Assembly: GCF_964355755.1 (NCBI RefSeq) | Contig: NC_092673.1 | Coordinates: 16,559,001-16,623,000 of the forward strand | Direction of reading: 5' to 3' | Source: Antedon mediterranea | Lineage: Eukaryota > Echinodermata > Crinoidea > Comatulida > Antedonidae | Length of the DNA stretch: 64,000 nt | Shown: piece by piece, positions 10,606 to 19,537 of the stretch | How positions within the stretch are numbered: position 1 is the first letter of the stretch | Layout of the letters: every line of letters starts with the position of its first letter | Position numbers and translations under genes: made by a program | Notes under the pieces: generated by a model | What the model saw: the letters and a program-made list of their open reading frames with translations, nothing else | Told to the model about the DNA's origin: nothing | Databases searched by the model: none

Positions 10606-11415
10606 ATGAACAGATCAGACAAGAAAAAATTGCGTCAAAATCGTCTCTATTTTATTCGTAACATAAACAGCATTAGAGAAGTAATGGAGAAATTGGTACA
10701 GAAAGGCGTGTATTCGACCAAGAAGATGGATGCAATTTTATCTAACACGAACGCTCGTGAACGATTGTTGATCGACATCGAAACACGAGGTAGTTTTGCG
10801 TACAATGCATTTATCGATTCTATCCATGATGGCGGATTGAACGAGTACAAGATGACTTCAAATCCGCGCGGTTTCACAGTAATCATCAACAATTATGATG
10901 ATGATGATGATGATGATGATGATTGTGCAGCGCTTGAAAATGTCTTCAATTATCTCGGCTTCCAACTGTCTGTTAATCACAATCTGACGTCCATAGAAAC
11001 GAAGACGTTGCTCACACGTCTAAGTGAATACGATCACTCTAGACTAGATTGCATTGCCGTGTGCATTCTCACTCACGGTACTGTCAATGTCACTGAAATC
11101 GTCGACTGTTTCGAAAAATGTGAAACGTTGAACGGAAAACCTAAACTCTTTTTCATACAAGCTTGTCAAGTAGACGAAACAATTGTCGTGCAGCCTCAAT
11201 CGTTGCCGAGAGGCTGTGACGTATCCATTACGTATTCGACCCTGGACCGTCAGTATAAGTTTATTCAGTCACTCTGTAAAGTGTTTCATTCGTATTCAAC
11301 AAAACACGATTTAATGTCCATGTTGACTCTTGCCAACGGAACAATTAAAAGCAATCAGGTGGCCGCAACCCAGCACGGTCTTTGTAAGAAACTCTTTCTA
11401 CGTCCCGTGCACTAA
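10606..11415 (+). CDS. CARD-containing caspase-like protein, probably catalytically impaired
   Basis: 269 aa from ATG 10606 (the frame extends upstream only to a GTG). Residues about 5-85 resemble a CARD helix bundle ending in RGSFAYNAFIDSI. The p20 region has the strand GFTVIINNY, then LGFQLSV, the catalytic His in ILTHG (His157) and the catalytic Cys in LFFIQACQ (Cys187). The p10 region ends with the typical LCKKLFLRP. Several features are unusual. The usual Gly after QACx is Val. The Arg-Gly-Thr segment after the first strand is replaced by nine Asp from a GAT microsatellite. The p20-p10 linker is short. The loop that normally supplies the substrate-binding Arg before the FIQSLC helix is about 15 residues too short. 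These losses suggest a decoy or regulator rather than an Asp-specific protease. The gene ends 3 bp before the DNA polymerase ATG. Confidence 0.85.
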   Translation: MNRSDKKKLRQNRLYFIRNINSIREVMEKLVQKGVYSTKKMDAILSNTNARERLLIDIETRGSFAYNAFIDSIHDGGLNEYKMTSNPRGFTVIINNYDDDDDDDDDCAALENVFNYLGFQLSVNHNLTSIETKTLLTRLSEYDHSRLDCIAVCILTHGTVNVTEIVDCFEKCETLNGKPKLFFIQACQVDETIVVQPQSLPRGCDVSITYSTLDRQYKFIQSLCKVFHSYSTKHDLMSMLTLANGTIKSNQVAATQHGLCKKLFLRPVH

Positions 11416-11418
11416 AAC

Positions 11419-13659
11419 ATGCATGCCTACTTTACACGAGTGAAATACTGCCAGAAAAAACTGACAATTCGTTGTACAGACCCGATCGGACGACGTTTGT
11501 CGCTGCAGACAAGCAATGTTGAATTCGTCGAATACGTTGAAGATGACGTGTGCGGTGACTGTGTAATGAGCAGAGGTGACAAATACGTAGCATCGAATCG
11601 AAAATACAGAAAAGTTGTATCAAACAACAGAAAGAGAATGATAAACGCTTTCGGCAATCTTCCATCTGTCGACGACGATCTGGACGCTCAGTGTGCAGTC
11701 GGTGTACACGGATGTGCATGGCATCGATACTCGTTGAATGAGCATGGATTCGTTTCGAACGTACACTATGATGAGCAAGTGCACTTTGAATGCGAAAAAA
11801 TACATCCTGTAAAACTGTCCGTTCTCTACTTGATCATTAGATTGAACGTATACGGACGAATCATTGCGGCACTGTCTTACGACGGTACGAGTGTTGTACA
11901 AGCAGCAACAACAGACGACAATGAACGAAGCATACTGCTTGGAATCATAAAATCTTTCGATTCAGTTGACGTGCTCGTCTATCACGGAGAATGGGTGAGA
12001 GCGAGCATACGAGCACGATGTAAGACATTGAACGTGCCGATCGATAGCATGCCCATTTGTCTAGACACCACGAACGATGCGCGCACGTTATGTTGTGATC
12101 CAAACTCCCTGTACGAGTACGTTGGTAGACGATCCTGTTTCGAGTTGATGGCCAGCGTATCGGACGGGGCCATGCAAGACGACGCGTCTCTTTTGCCAGA
12201 ATATTGCAAACAGGTAGAATCGAAAAAATTGATTGATACACTGATGAACGTGTCTAGACTCGTCGGAGTGTTCCCGAACGCATCGAGAACGCAGGTGCTC
12301 TCATCCCTGCTTTGCCGCGAGGCTATACGTCGACAAACTGTTTTCCCAAACACTCGTCGTAGAAAATCGACGCGAGACGTTAAAGGTGGTCTTGTACTGG
12401 AAACTGTACCCGATATTCACGAACACGTAGAAGTGTACGATTTCAAATCCTACTATCCACGCTTTATAGTAGACAAGAATGTAGACTATTCAACAATGTG
12501 TGAGGACGGTTCTTTTGTCGATCGGAACGTACGCGAAGGTCTTTTGCCGTCTATCATGAAGAGACTGGTGTTGGGGCGAGATGCTCATCCGCAGCACGCG
12601 ACTGCCTACAAACGAGCCGCCAACGAATGCATAGGGTGTCTAGTAATTACCGGCAGTGTTCAACTGTACAACTACGTGACCTCGAAATGCAGACAGCAAC
12701 TTTGTCGTCTAAAGAAATGCGCCGAAGATAACGGAGCTCGCGTTCTGTACGGAGACACGGATTCATTGTTTGTGAAACTAGCTGATGATTGTTGCAGCAG
12801 CAGAAAACGTTTGGAAGAAAGATTTGCGCAGGTTATAGGCGGCGGCGGCGGCGGCGGTGATAGCTGGCAGAAATTTGTACACAGAGAGACACTCTGTCGA
12901 TTGTTATTGACCAACAAGAAGAAAAGGTACGCGTGTTTGCACGCCGACGGGAACATCAGCACCACTGGCATGTTCACCTTAAAATGTGACGTTGAACCAT
13001 TACTTACAGAACTGGATAAAAACTTTGTTGAAACTGCTCTGAAGGAACGCGATTGCAACGCGGCCATAGATACGTGCATCGACATCATGCAAACACTTGT
13101 CTGTAAACTGAAAGACTCGCAGCAAGTAGACGAGCTAATGATGCGTAGAGTGTCCAAGAAAGAGACTAGCTCTGCCGCGTACAAGCAAATGTGCATCGCC
13201 TTTGGACTGTATCGACAAGTGCCCTACTACATCCGACATAACGGAGTGGCGTATCATCCGTTGGCTGCTGCCTGTTGCAATTCGACAGTGGACGCAACCG
13301 ATCTACTAAGAGGTCTAAGAAAACGTTGTCGCATTGATACAGATTCCGTGCTGGGCGTTCTCGTTTCTTCTTCTTACAACAACAATATCATAAGTATACA
13401 AGAACGAATGGATAAGATGTACGCTATGATTGCAAACGTTCCATTGCATCTCTCTCGCGCGAAAACATATGAGCAGCAGCAGCAGACAACAAATGTGGAC
13501 TGTTGCGCTAAAGTTGTATGCACAACGAGCCAAGAAGAACGTCAGGTTAGAAAGAACGAGCACGTTTTTAGCAGCGTGCAAGAAGAAGATAAAAGAATAC
13601 TGTTTATTGTACGCTGTCACGATGCCCTTTGTAAACGGGCACATGCTTTCTGCGCTTGA
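11419..13659 (+). CDS. dnapol: DNA polymerase, family B
   Basis: 746 aa, compact for the family. Polymerase motif A is DFKSYYP (about residues 341-347), motif B is KRAANECIG (about 398-406) and motif C is YGDTDS (about 444-449), all in the usual order; the two metal-binding Asp pairs are present. The N-terminal 300 residues look like a worn 3'-5' exonuclease domain (an Exo II-like block DVLVYHGEWV), but I could not place a full set of catalytic Asp/Glu residues, so proofreading may be lost. An eight-Gly run (12838-12858) sits between motif C and the thumb. The gene would drive genome replication with the primase-helicase at 37043-41398. It follows the caspase-like gene by 3 bp and is followed directly by AATAAA signals. 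Confidence 0.92.
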   Translation: MHAYFTRVKYCQKKLTIRCTDPIGRRLSLQTSNVEFVEYVEDDVCGDCVMSRGDKYVASNRKYRKVVSNNRKRMINAFGNLPSVDDDLDAQCAVGVHGCAWHRYSLNEHGFVSNVHYDEQVHFECEKIHPVKLSVLYLIIRLNVYGRIIAALSYDGTSVVQAATTDDNERSILLGIIKSFDSVDVLVYHGEWVRASIRARCKTLNVPIDSMPICLDTTNDARTLCCDPNSLYEYVGRRSCFELMASVSDGAMQDDASLLPEYCKQVESKKLIDTLMNVSRLVGVFPNASRTQVLSSLLCREAIRRQTVFPNTRRRKSTRDVKGGLVLETVPDIHEHVEVYDFKSYYPRFIVDKNVDYSTMCEDGSFVDRNVREGLLPSIMKRLVLGRDAHPQHATAYKRAANECIGCLVITGSVQLYNYVTSKCRQQLCRLKKCAEDNGARVLYGDTDSLFVKLADDCCSSRKRLEERFAQVIGGGGGGGDSWQKFVHRETLCRLLLTNKKKRYACLHADGNISTTGMFTLKCDVEPLLTELDKNFVETALKERDCNAAIDTCIDIMQTLVCKLKDSQQVDELMMRRVSKKETSSAAYKQMCIAFGLYRQVPYYIRHNGVAYHPLAAACCNSTVDATDLLRGLRKRCRIDTDSVLGVLVSSSYNNNIISIQERMDKMYAMIANVPLHLSRAKTYEQQQQTTNVDCCAKVVCTTSQEERQVRKNEHVFSSVQEEDKRILFIVRCHDALCKRAHAFCA

Positions 13660-13665
13660 AAAAAA

Positions 13666-13729
13666 AATAAATAAAATTCAATAATAAATAAACAACTTGT
13701 TTGTTTTTTTTTCTTTGTGGTTTTTTATT
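13666..13729. terminator. Convergent polyadenylation signals
   Basis: AATAAA occurs at 13666 and 13670, a few bases after the polymerase stop. On the opposite strand AATAAA (plus TTTATT, 13724-13729) abuts the stop of the gene at 13731-14867. The two genes end tail to tail, 71 bp apart, with each signal next to its own stop codon. Confidence 0.7.
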
Positions 13730-13730
13730 C

Positions 13731-14867
13731 TCACAATACATTGCAATTACACGAGTAACTTGCGTCCATGTCTTCTACACCGAGTGTAACATTGTCCAAC
13801 AGTCTACGTCGGCCAATAAACGATGGTGGGTTCACGACTTCATCGCCGGTACGCAGACAACGTCTAAGTCTGTCTCGTTTGATTTTGTTCTCGTCAATAC
13901 ACAAATCATCACTATCATCACATTCGTTGTGCCGGCCCAAAAATAGAGAAAACACACTCTCGGTGCTTGCTCTGTCCGGTTCGTGTAACACGGTTGATTC
14001 GGTTACGCACGGAGGCAACGTGATTCCAATGGCACCTAATCGTTTCCATACACTCGGTTGAAATATGTCGGCACTTGACGTGAACGCCGTACTGCGATCA
14101 TTCACTTCTGTGAGTAATCGTAACGGACATACAAACTGCGAGAATACTGTATCGATGTACTGACGATACTGATACCAATTTCGTAACGGATTGCGCCTAT
14201 TCAACGACACGTCTGAAATGAACGCTCGAACGTCAGTGTCGGCCAATTCGAAATCTAATACAGTCCGGTTACCGTCATCCTCCTCCTCCTCCTCCTCCTC
14301 ATTCTCTTGACCAAGAAAAACCAAGTCTCGAGATCGATTGGCAAGATCTACAAACATGTCGTTCATCGTTTGCAACGAGAAAACGGCTGTAAGAAAGTCA
14401 GCGTTTAACCATCGAATCGGTTCGTTGACTCGAGCTTTAAGAAATTTCGGCCGATTACCCGTTTGTATATCACCTCCTACGTACAATTGATCGAGACACG
14501 TCTTCAGAATGCGCGCACAATCAGACGCTTGCGAGCCCTGATTGTACGATAAACACAAGTGTCGGAATATTCTCATGAGAAGCTCAAAGTAAGGATTGTC
14601 CGAACCGTAACGTTTACCATCAAAGTACCATTGAAACGTTGCAACAGTGTCTATAGTGTACGATCCAACGAACATTCGCCAATCGTGCATCGAGTCTAGC
14701 GTACGAAATAGATCCATAAATTGTGTAAAATCGTCTAATCTAGCCATCCATAAACGTTCAGTTTTTTTGTCATCATCGTCTACAGTCAAAAGTTTCGACC
14801 AAGAAACGTGCACGGCAGGTGATGGAAGTCCGAGTCTCAACACACACACTGTCTTTAACAATTCCAT
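13731..14867 (-). CDS. Hypothetical protein, 378 aa
   Basis: The start is ATG 14867 (MELLKTVCVL); upstream codons lack an ATG. A soluble protein with a Glu/Asp run (EEEEEEDD, CTC/CTT tract at 14279-14302), many Trp and Tyr in the first half, and an Arg-rich patch near the C-terminus (NKIKRDRLRRCL). No transmembrane segment or known motif. It lies between DNA polymerase (convergent) and a small gene on the same strand. Confidence 0.75.
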   Translation of the reverse strand: MELLKTVCVLRLGLPSPAVHVSWSKLLTVDDDDKKTERLWMARLDDFTQFMDLFRTLDSMHDWRMFVGSYTIDTVATFQWYFDGKRYGSDNPYFELLMRIFRHLCLSYNQGSQASDCARILKTCLDQLYVGGDIQTGNRPKFLKARVNEPIRWLNADFLTAVFSLQTMNDMFVDLANRSRDLVFLGQENEEEEEEEDDGNRTVLDFELADTDVRAFISDVSLNRRNPLRNWYQYRQYIDTVFSQFVCPLRLLTEVNDRSTAFTSSADIFQPSVWKRLGAIGITLPPCVTESTVLHEPDRASTESVFSLFLGRHNECDDSDDLCIDENKIKRDRLRRCLRTGDEVVNPPSFIGRRRLLDNVTLGVEDMDASYSCNCNVL

Positions 14868-14919
14868 AATACACACAACAACAAACAAACAAAAAAACAC
14901 TGTATTACATAAACATTTA

Positions 14920-15102
14920 TTATTTATTTCTTATACACATTTTCGTAAATGTTGAAAGTAAATGTTTTTCGTGTTTGTATTCTGCTAAAATCTCTTCTAC
15001 TCTACAAACTAATTGTTTGTTTACGTCAGTTTTTTGGTGAAGTTGTTCCAATACACGATACAGGTCATGCACTGGCATCTGAATACATGCTTCCAAGTTC
15101 AT
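14920..15102 (-). CDS. Hypothetical small helical protein, 60 aa
   Basis: ATG 15102 to the stop at 14920. The sequence has leucine/valine heptads (YRVLEQLHQK, VCRVEEILAEY), suggesting one coiled coil. AATAAA-type signals for this strand lie at the stop (TTTATT repeats, 14917-14932). Its length is short, but the codon use and spacing fit the gene block. Confidence 0.45.
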   Translation of the reverse strand: MNLEACIQMPVHDLYRVLEQLHQKTDVNKQLVCRVEEILAEYKHEKHLLSTFTKMCIRNK

Positions 15103-15299
15103 TTTTTTTCCTAATTTTTTTTTTCTACTTCATCATAAATATCATCATATGATTTTTTTGTTTTTATTTTGTTTTTGCATTCTTCTCTTGTAGAGTAGCG
15201 ATGATCCGAGTTGTATAATGAATACGTCGTTCATGACACATTTTCCACCACCACCACCACCACCACCACCACCACCAACAACAACAACAACGGCTTGAG

Positions 15300-16079
15300 T
15301 CATTTCAATTGATAGCGTTTTCGTTTGCTGCCAGATCGTTTACGGCACATGTAATGGAATGCTACATTGATTTGCAACAGTTTCTGATCAGTCAACGGTT
15401 TACCGTACTGCAGTTCATGTTCCATAGACAGTCGACAGTCAACTGAATCGAAATCGTTGATGTGTCTTAGAATTGTATCGAGAAATATGCGGCCGGTACG
15501 TTTGAGTGAATCGACCGTTTGAAATTGCGTGTTGCAACGGAGTGACGGTGAAAACAGTTGAAACTTTCGATTGCGTCCGTCTCCTCCGTCCTTGCGATCG
15601 TTTGAGATTGTAAACTTGATGGATGGGAAACGATCGTTACTGTCCACCGACTGAGATTCGTTCAACTTGAGGCGTTCCACAACAACCGATGGATTGTCTC
15701 GAATTCCATAAATTCTTCCCGCGTGATTCAGGTTATTTGTAGACGTGTGCATCGGAACGCTCTTGAACTTTCCCCATAACAGTGTCTGATGAAATTGATA
15801 ATTCAATGACGTTTTTGTTCGTACGTTGAAATTTCCTCTCGTCGTAATGTTTGTCGAGCCGGTGGATGCAAACGACAAGGCGGTGGATCCTCGACATAAC
15901 GGCGATTGAAATTCTACCATGTCGTCTTGTAATTTGGTTCCTCGCATGTGTATGGAATGTGTCTTTTCACGTTTGTCGTACGCGTATCGATGAGCAATGT
16001 TCTGCGACGACACCACGTTCACTAGGAAGAAATTGATGGCAGCTGTTTTACACGTAGATTCGACTTGGACGTGCACCAT
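15300..16079 (-). CDS. Hypothetical protein, 259 aa
   Basis: ATG 16079 (MVHVQVEST) to 15300. The first 58 bp overlap the end of the protein kinase gene upstream on the same strand, so it is the third gene of an IAP-kinase-259 aa series. Basic C-terminus (CRKRSGSKRKRYQ), a possible nuclear signal. Otherwise soluble and without a recognised domain. A long CAC tract follows the stop (15248-15277). Confidence 0.75.
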   Translation of the reverse strand: MVHVQVESTCKTAAINFFLVNVVSSQNIAHRYAYDKREKTHSIHMRGTKLQDDMVEFQSPLCRGSTALSFASTGSTNITTRGNFNVRTKTSLNYQFHQTLLWGKFKSVPMHTSTNNLNHAGRIYGIRDNPSVVVERLKLNESQSVDSNDRFPSIKFTISNDRKDGGDGRNRKFQLFSPSLRCNTQFQTVDSLKRTGRIFLDTILRHINDFDSVDCRLSMEHELQYGKPLTDQKLLQINVAFHYMCRKRSGSKRKRYQLK

Positions 16080-17686
16080 GAGTTTTCTCGTATAGGCGTG
16101 TGTATCGATTTTATTTTGTTTCCTAACATCTCTTTGAAAACCCTATCGGTGACCGTTTGCTGCTTCACTCCAAGAGGAAGAATGATTGACGAATCCTTTT
16201 CAATCTCGACAACTAAATGACCGTCTGTCGTTTGTCGATGCGTTGGAAACAATGACACCAAGAATCGACGTTCTCTGTCGTTGTAAACTCTAAACTCTAC
16301 CGACGACGACGATGACGACGACGACGATGACGAAGGTTTTCGATACAGATTCAATGCTGATCGAACAAACACGACCGCTAACGTGCCGTCTGCGTTGTCA
16401 ATCAACAGGTTCATATGATCAACTGTTATGTTTGCGCCACTTTCTTGAAACACCACATCTCCAACTAGCGTTTGAAAGTCTCTGTAAAACAAATGAACGA
16501 CATTCTGCGCAACCATCTTCACCGATAACATGTCCATAGATTCGATGTTGGTGCGCTGTGATTGAACGTCGTTCTTCAACACTAGAAACGACTTTCTGTT
16601 CTCCGGTATTGGATTTAAATTGTCAACAAGCCGATCGATAAAACGTTCACCGAGAACACTTCGATATCGATCCAGTATAGGCAGTTCATCGGACGGCTGG
16701 CATTCCAGAGCCTTACATATGTTCATGTCAGAGTTTACGTACGTGTACCAGTAAGCCGTTTCGAATTTTGTCATACCACCTCTTATCTTCACAAATTGTC
16801 TGCAGAGGCCGACAAGAGTGTGTAATATCTTCGACTTTTGCCCAGTGTCTCCAAGTCTTTTCATGTCTGTGTATTGCACCTCATCAAATTGTTGGCATTC
16901 GTTGTACATTGTGGCCGTCACCACGGTCATTGCGGCAGAAAACACGTCCGATTCACTATTCAGCAGTTTCACCACTCTGTCTGTCATCACGTGACTGATA
17001 TCTCGATACCCTATGGACACTAGTCTTTCTACGCTGCGCACTCCTCCGAATCCAGTGTCAACGTCCATTGTGTAGATCGGCATGTCCGATGGTATGTACG
17101 CGGAGGCTATCGATTCTCCGTGAACGCATCCAACACCTCCAAATAAGCCGACCTTTTTGCTCGATTCAAATTCGATCATTTTTCGACGATGTACTTCGGC
17201 CGAACCAAAATCAATAAACTTGAATCGGCCCTGCCGTCTGTTGTACGTCACATTCCTGATGGTTATGTCGTTATGTGCGACTCCTATCTTGTCCAGAAAA
17301 GCAAGCCCCTCGCCAACATGTCGATAAAGTGTAAGCACGCACGGCAACATTTGCATTGTCATCCGTATTGTAAACAAGTCAAAACCTTCGTTTGTCATGC
17401 GCAGACATTGAGTCACTCCTGAATCGACGACTGCCTGACATATCTGCGGCGTGTACCGTTTCAATCTGTCAAAGTAGTTTGCGTAAGCTAAAATGAAAGT
17501 TTCCTTGTTGAATGTTAAACGTACTCGTGCATCGCTGCTATTCTGATTGCCACAATGTAATTTTTCAACTAAACCAGACTCTATCGAATGGACAACGCCA
17601 AAAGAACCTCGGCTGTTCACAGTCACCAACGGATCGATTGTATTATCCAATTTGCCAAACGATAAAATCTTTTTTTGACCGTGCAT
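16022..17686 (-). CDS. Serine/threonine protein kinase-like protein 1
   Basis: 554 aa from ATG 17686 (MHGQKKIL). A glycine loop NSRGSFGVV (about residues 24-32), a beta-3 Lys in LVEKL (about 42), the catalytic loop HNDITIRN (about 138-145: HRD changed to HND, catalytic Asp and D-x4-N kept) and IDFGSAE (about 158-164) mark an active-type kinase fold. The C-terminal 200 residues hold a second conserved region shared with the kinase at 22690-24330 (GDVVF...HMNLLI...RSALNLY) plus an 11-Ser run from a CGA/GAC tract (16300-16330). Likely a viral kinase acting on viral or host proteins; substrate unknown. It starts 26 bp after the IAP stop on the same strand. Confidence 0.88.
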   Translation of the reverse strand: MHGQKKILSFGKLDNTIDPLVTVNSRGSFGVVHSIESGLVEKLHCGNQNSSDARVRLTFNKETFILAYANYFDRLKRYTPQICQAVVDSGVTQCLRMTNEGFDLFTIRMTMQMLPCVLTLYRHVGEGLAFLDKIGVAHNDITIRNVTYNRRQGRFKFIDFGSAEVHRRKMIEFESSKKVGLFGGVGCVHGESIASAYIPSDMPIYTMDVDTGFGGVRSVERLVSIGYRDISHVMTDRVVKLLNSESDVFSAAMTVVTATMYNECQQFDEVQYTDMKRLGDTGQKSKILHTLVGLCRQFVKIRGGMTKFETAYWYTYVNSDMNICKALECQPSDELPILDRYRSVLGERFIDRLVDNLNPIPENRKSFLVLKNDVQSQRTNIESMDMLSVKMVAQNVVHLFYRDFQTLVGDVVFQESGANITVDHMNLLIDNADGTLAVVFVRSALNLYRKPSSSSSSSSSSSVEFRVYNDRERRFLVSLFPTHRQTTDGHLVVEIEKDSSIILPLGVKQQTVTDRVFKEMLGNKIKSIHTPIRENSWCTSKSNLRVKQLPSISS

Positions 17687-17712
17687 TGCCGTCGTGTGCG
17701 TCAATCGAATGA

Positions 17713-18945
17713 TTAAGAGAGAATGGCTTTCTGACGTTTATCTATTTTACCTCGACAAATCGGACACAACAGCAAACTGTTTGAACACGACCAGCAGGCG
17801 ACCAAATGCGAACATGGAATGAAAAGAACACAAACGTCAGCGTCCATGCATATCTTACATGTTTTTTTTTCGCGTAAATCGCGCACAACAGATTGCAAAT
17901 CTTCTTCTTCCTCCACTTCTTCCTCTTCTACCACTGTTGGTTTATCGTTCACTGGAATCGTGACAGCGTTCAGAAGCTCAAGGCTAGACGTAAAGTTTCC
18001 ACCGGTTCTCTTCACGTGATCGTTTACAGTAGTCGATACATGTTGCATGTCAAAACCCATTTCTAAAACTTTCACAACGATTTCAGAGCGCATTGCAATA
18101 TCAAACGGACTTTTTGACGAAATAAGAGCCGTCTCGATGAAAGGAAAACCTTTTTCGATTCTCAACCAATTGCAGAACGGAAACCACTTTGCATGCTCGA
18201 TCCAAGGATTATCGTCTAATTGCCAGTCTTTCAGTCCACCGCCGCAATGGAAACACATTGCCTGGCTCCGATTGATTGCAAAGAATCCGGCCTCGGCTAT
18301 TCCGTTCGGCGTATGATCGGTAGCCCATACTGTAGTAAACGTCATTTTTCGAACATTCAAAAGAGCGTATTGTGGATGCATTGCCCGTTGCCTATTGGTG
18401 GTGGTGGTGGTGGGGGTCGCCACGGTGGCCGCGGTGGATAACATGAACTTACACAACGGAAAATGTTTTCTATGCTCTTCGTCGACATTCACTCCTCTTT
18501 TCCATCGCTCAAGTAAACCGTTGCAAGAGAAGCATTCGACTACGTCACAGCATGACCTGTAATAAAATCCAGACTTTGCTAAAGTGCACGCCGATACGAT
18601 GTGTCCAAATGGCCAGTTTTTAAAAGTCGACAATCTGACCATATGCGAGTTTGAGTCGACCAAATGTGTTTTACTGCCGATTAAAGGACTGCTGTTACCA
18701 CATGACATCAGTTTGCACAACGGGAAGTGTTTCTTGTGCTCTGTATCGGCATCTGCTCCGGCGTTCCATCTCGAAAGTTTACCGTGACAACGGTAACATT
18801 CTACCCGGTCGTCTTGCCCCGTATAAAAGAAGCCCGACATTGCTAACGATGTAGGCGATATCACGTGTCCCGCAATCCAAAACTCATACGTGGCCAATCG
18901 TCTTTCATAACATTCCATCGCGCCTGTATGCACTATTTTATTCAT
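17713..18945 (-). CDS. iap: Inhibitor of apoptosis protein, BIR-BIR-BIR-UBA-RING
   Basis: 410 aa from ATG 18945 (MNKIVHTGAM); the upstream extension is encoded by a TG microsatellite and is unlikely to be translated. Three BIR domains each show C-x2-C-x16-H-x6-C: about residues 11-79, 104-170 and 195-265. The third has the XIAP-like DDNPWIEHAKWFP block. A UBA-like segment (VLEMGFDMQHV) follows, then a C3HC4 RING (CKICMDAD to CPICRG) near the C-terminus, giving E3 ubiquitin ligase activity in this family. This full animal-type architecture is larger than the usual two-BIR baculovirus IAPs and suggests capture from a host. It is expected to block caspases in the cytoplasm. Confidence 0.95.
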   Translation of the reverse strand: MNKIVHTGAMECYERRLATYEFWIAGHVISPTSLAMSGFFYTGQDDRVECYRCHGKLSRWNAGADADTEHKKHFPLCKLMSCGNSSPLIGSKTHLVDSNSHMVRLSTFKNWPFGHIVSACTLAKSGFYYRSCCDVVECFSCNGLLERWKRGVNVDEEHRKHFPLCKFMLSTAATVATPTTTTTNRQRAMHPQYALLNVRKMTFTTVWATDHTPNGIAEAGFFAINRSQAMCFHCGGGLKDWQLDDNPWIEHAKWFPFCNWLRIEKGFPFIETALISSKSPFDIAMRSEIVVKVLEMGFDMQHVSTTVNDHVKRTGGNFTSSLELLNAVTIPVNDKPTVVEEEEVEEEEDLQSVVRDLREKKTCKICMDADVCVLFIPCSHLVACWSCSNSLLLCPICRGKIDKRQKAILS

Positions 18946-19042
18946 TTCTGTCTGTGTGCGCGAGCGGGTGTGTGTGTGTGTGTGTGTGTGGCCCGAAGAG
19001 TATATATTATAGCAATTTGTAAATTCAGATTCACCACACACG
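18946..19042. promoter_or_regulatory. Divergent promoter between IAP and a 120-aa gene
   Basis: 97 bp separate the two ATGs. A TATA element (TATATATTAT, 19001-19010) lies about 33 bp before the rightward ATG, and a TG dinucleotide run (18968-18990) lies on the IAP side. No clear TATA box was seen for the leftward gene. Confidence 0.5.
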
Positions 19043-19405
19043 ATGGAGGATTCGATCGCAAAAGAAATGAACACTGTTGTGGAAAATCTGAAATCGATAT
19101 ATTTTAAACAATTCTCTGATATTTTGAATACGATGATTAGAAACGGATGCAACGGATGTATTCACGAGCATCCTTCTCAGATCGAACATGATCTATGTTT
19201 GATGGCTCCGGATAGAGAGAATATAGAACGTTTCTTTGACAACATTGTTATCGATAAAGAGGTACTGTTCATAGAATGGTGTCATCAAAATGCTGATTTT
19301 CTGGAAAGTTGCTCTAATGTCAACGCCTGGTTCGAAGTTCTATTGTCGGAAATAAAAGATAGCAACAATTTAATCGATCAAATATACCGTTATAGATTAA
19401 TTTAA
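19043..19405 (+). CDS. Hypothetical protein with a Cys-Cys/HPSQ motif, 120 aa
   Basis: ATG 19043 lies just after a TATA box. The central block NGCNGCIHEHPSQIEHDLCL has the spacing C-x2-C-x4-HPSQ-x2-HD-x-C, which looks like a small metal-binding knuckle. The rest is helical and acidic. I associate HPSQ-type motifs with uncharacterised proteins of aquatic animals and their mobile elements, but the family has no function I can name. Codon use is more AT-rich than in the polymerase block. Confidence 0.65.
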   Translation: MEDSIAKEMNTVVENLKSIYFKQFSDILNTMIRNGCNGCIHEHPSQIEHDLCLMAPDRENIERFFDNIVIDKEVLFIEWCHQNADFLESCSNVNAWFEVLLSEIKDSNNLIDQIYRYRLI

Positions 19406-19537
19406 TTTCTCTTGCGCCGGTATTTTCTTCGGTAGATTTGATATGAATTTTTACTCGACATACAACTTGTAATATAGAAACAACTGAATGTATTCTCCTT
19501 CATTCATAAGCAAGTCAAACACGAGTGTAGGTGCAGA

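Noticed and set aside
12672-13196. 174-aa antisense ORF within DNA polymerase
   Set aside because: Shadow of the polymerase gene; low-complexity composition and no independent signal.
18946-19152. N-terminal extension of the IAP by 69 residues
   Set aside because: It is encoded by a TG microsatellite, overlaps the divergent gene and precedes the natural ATG and first BIR.
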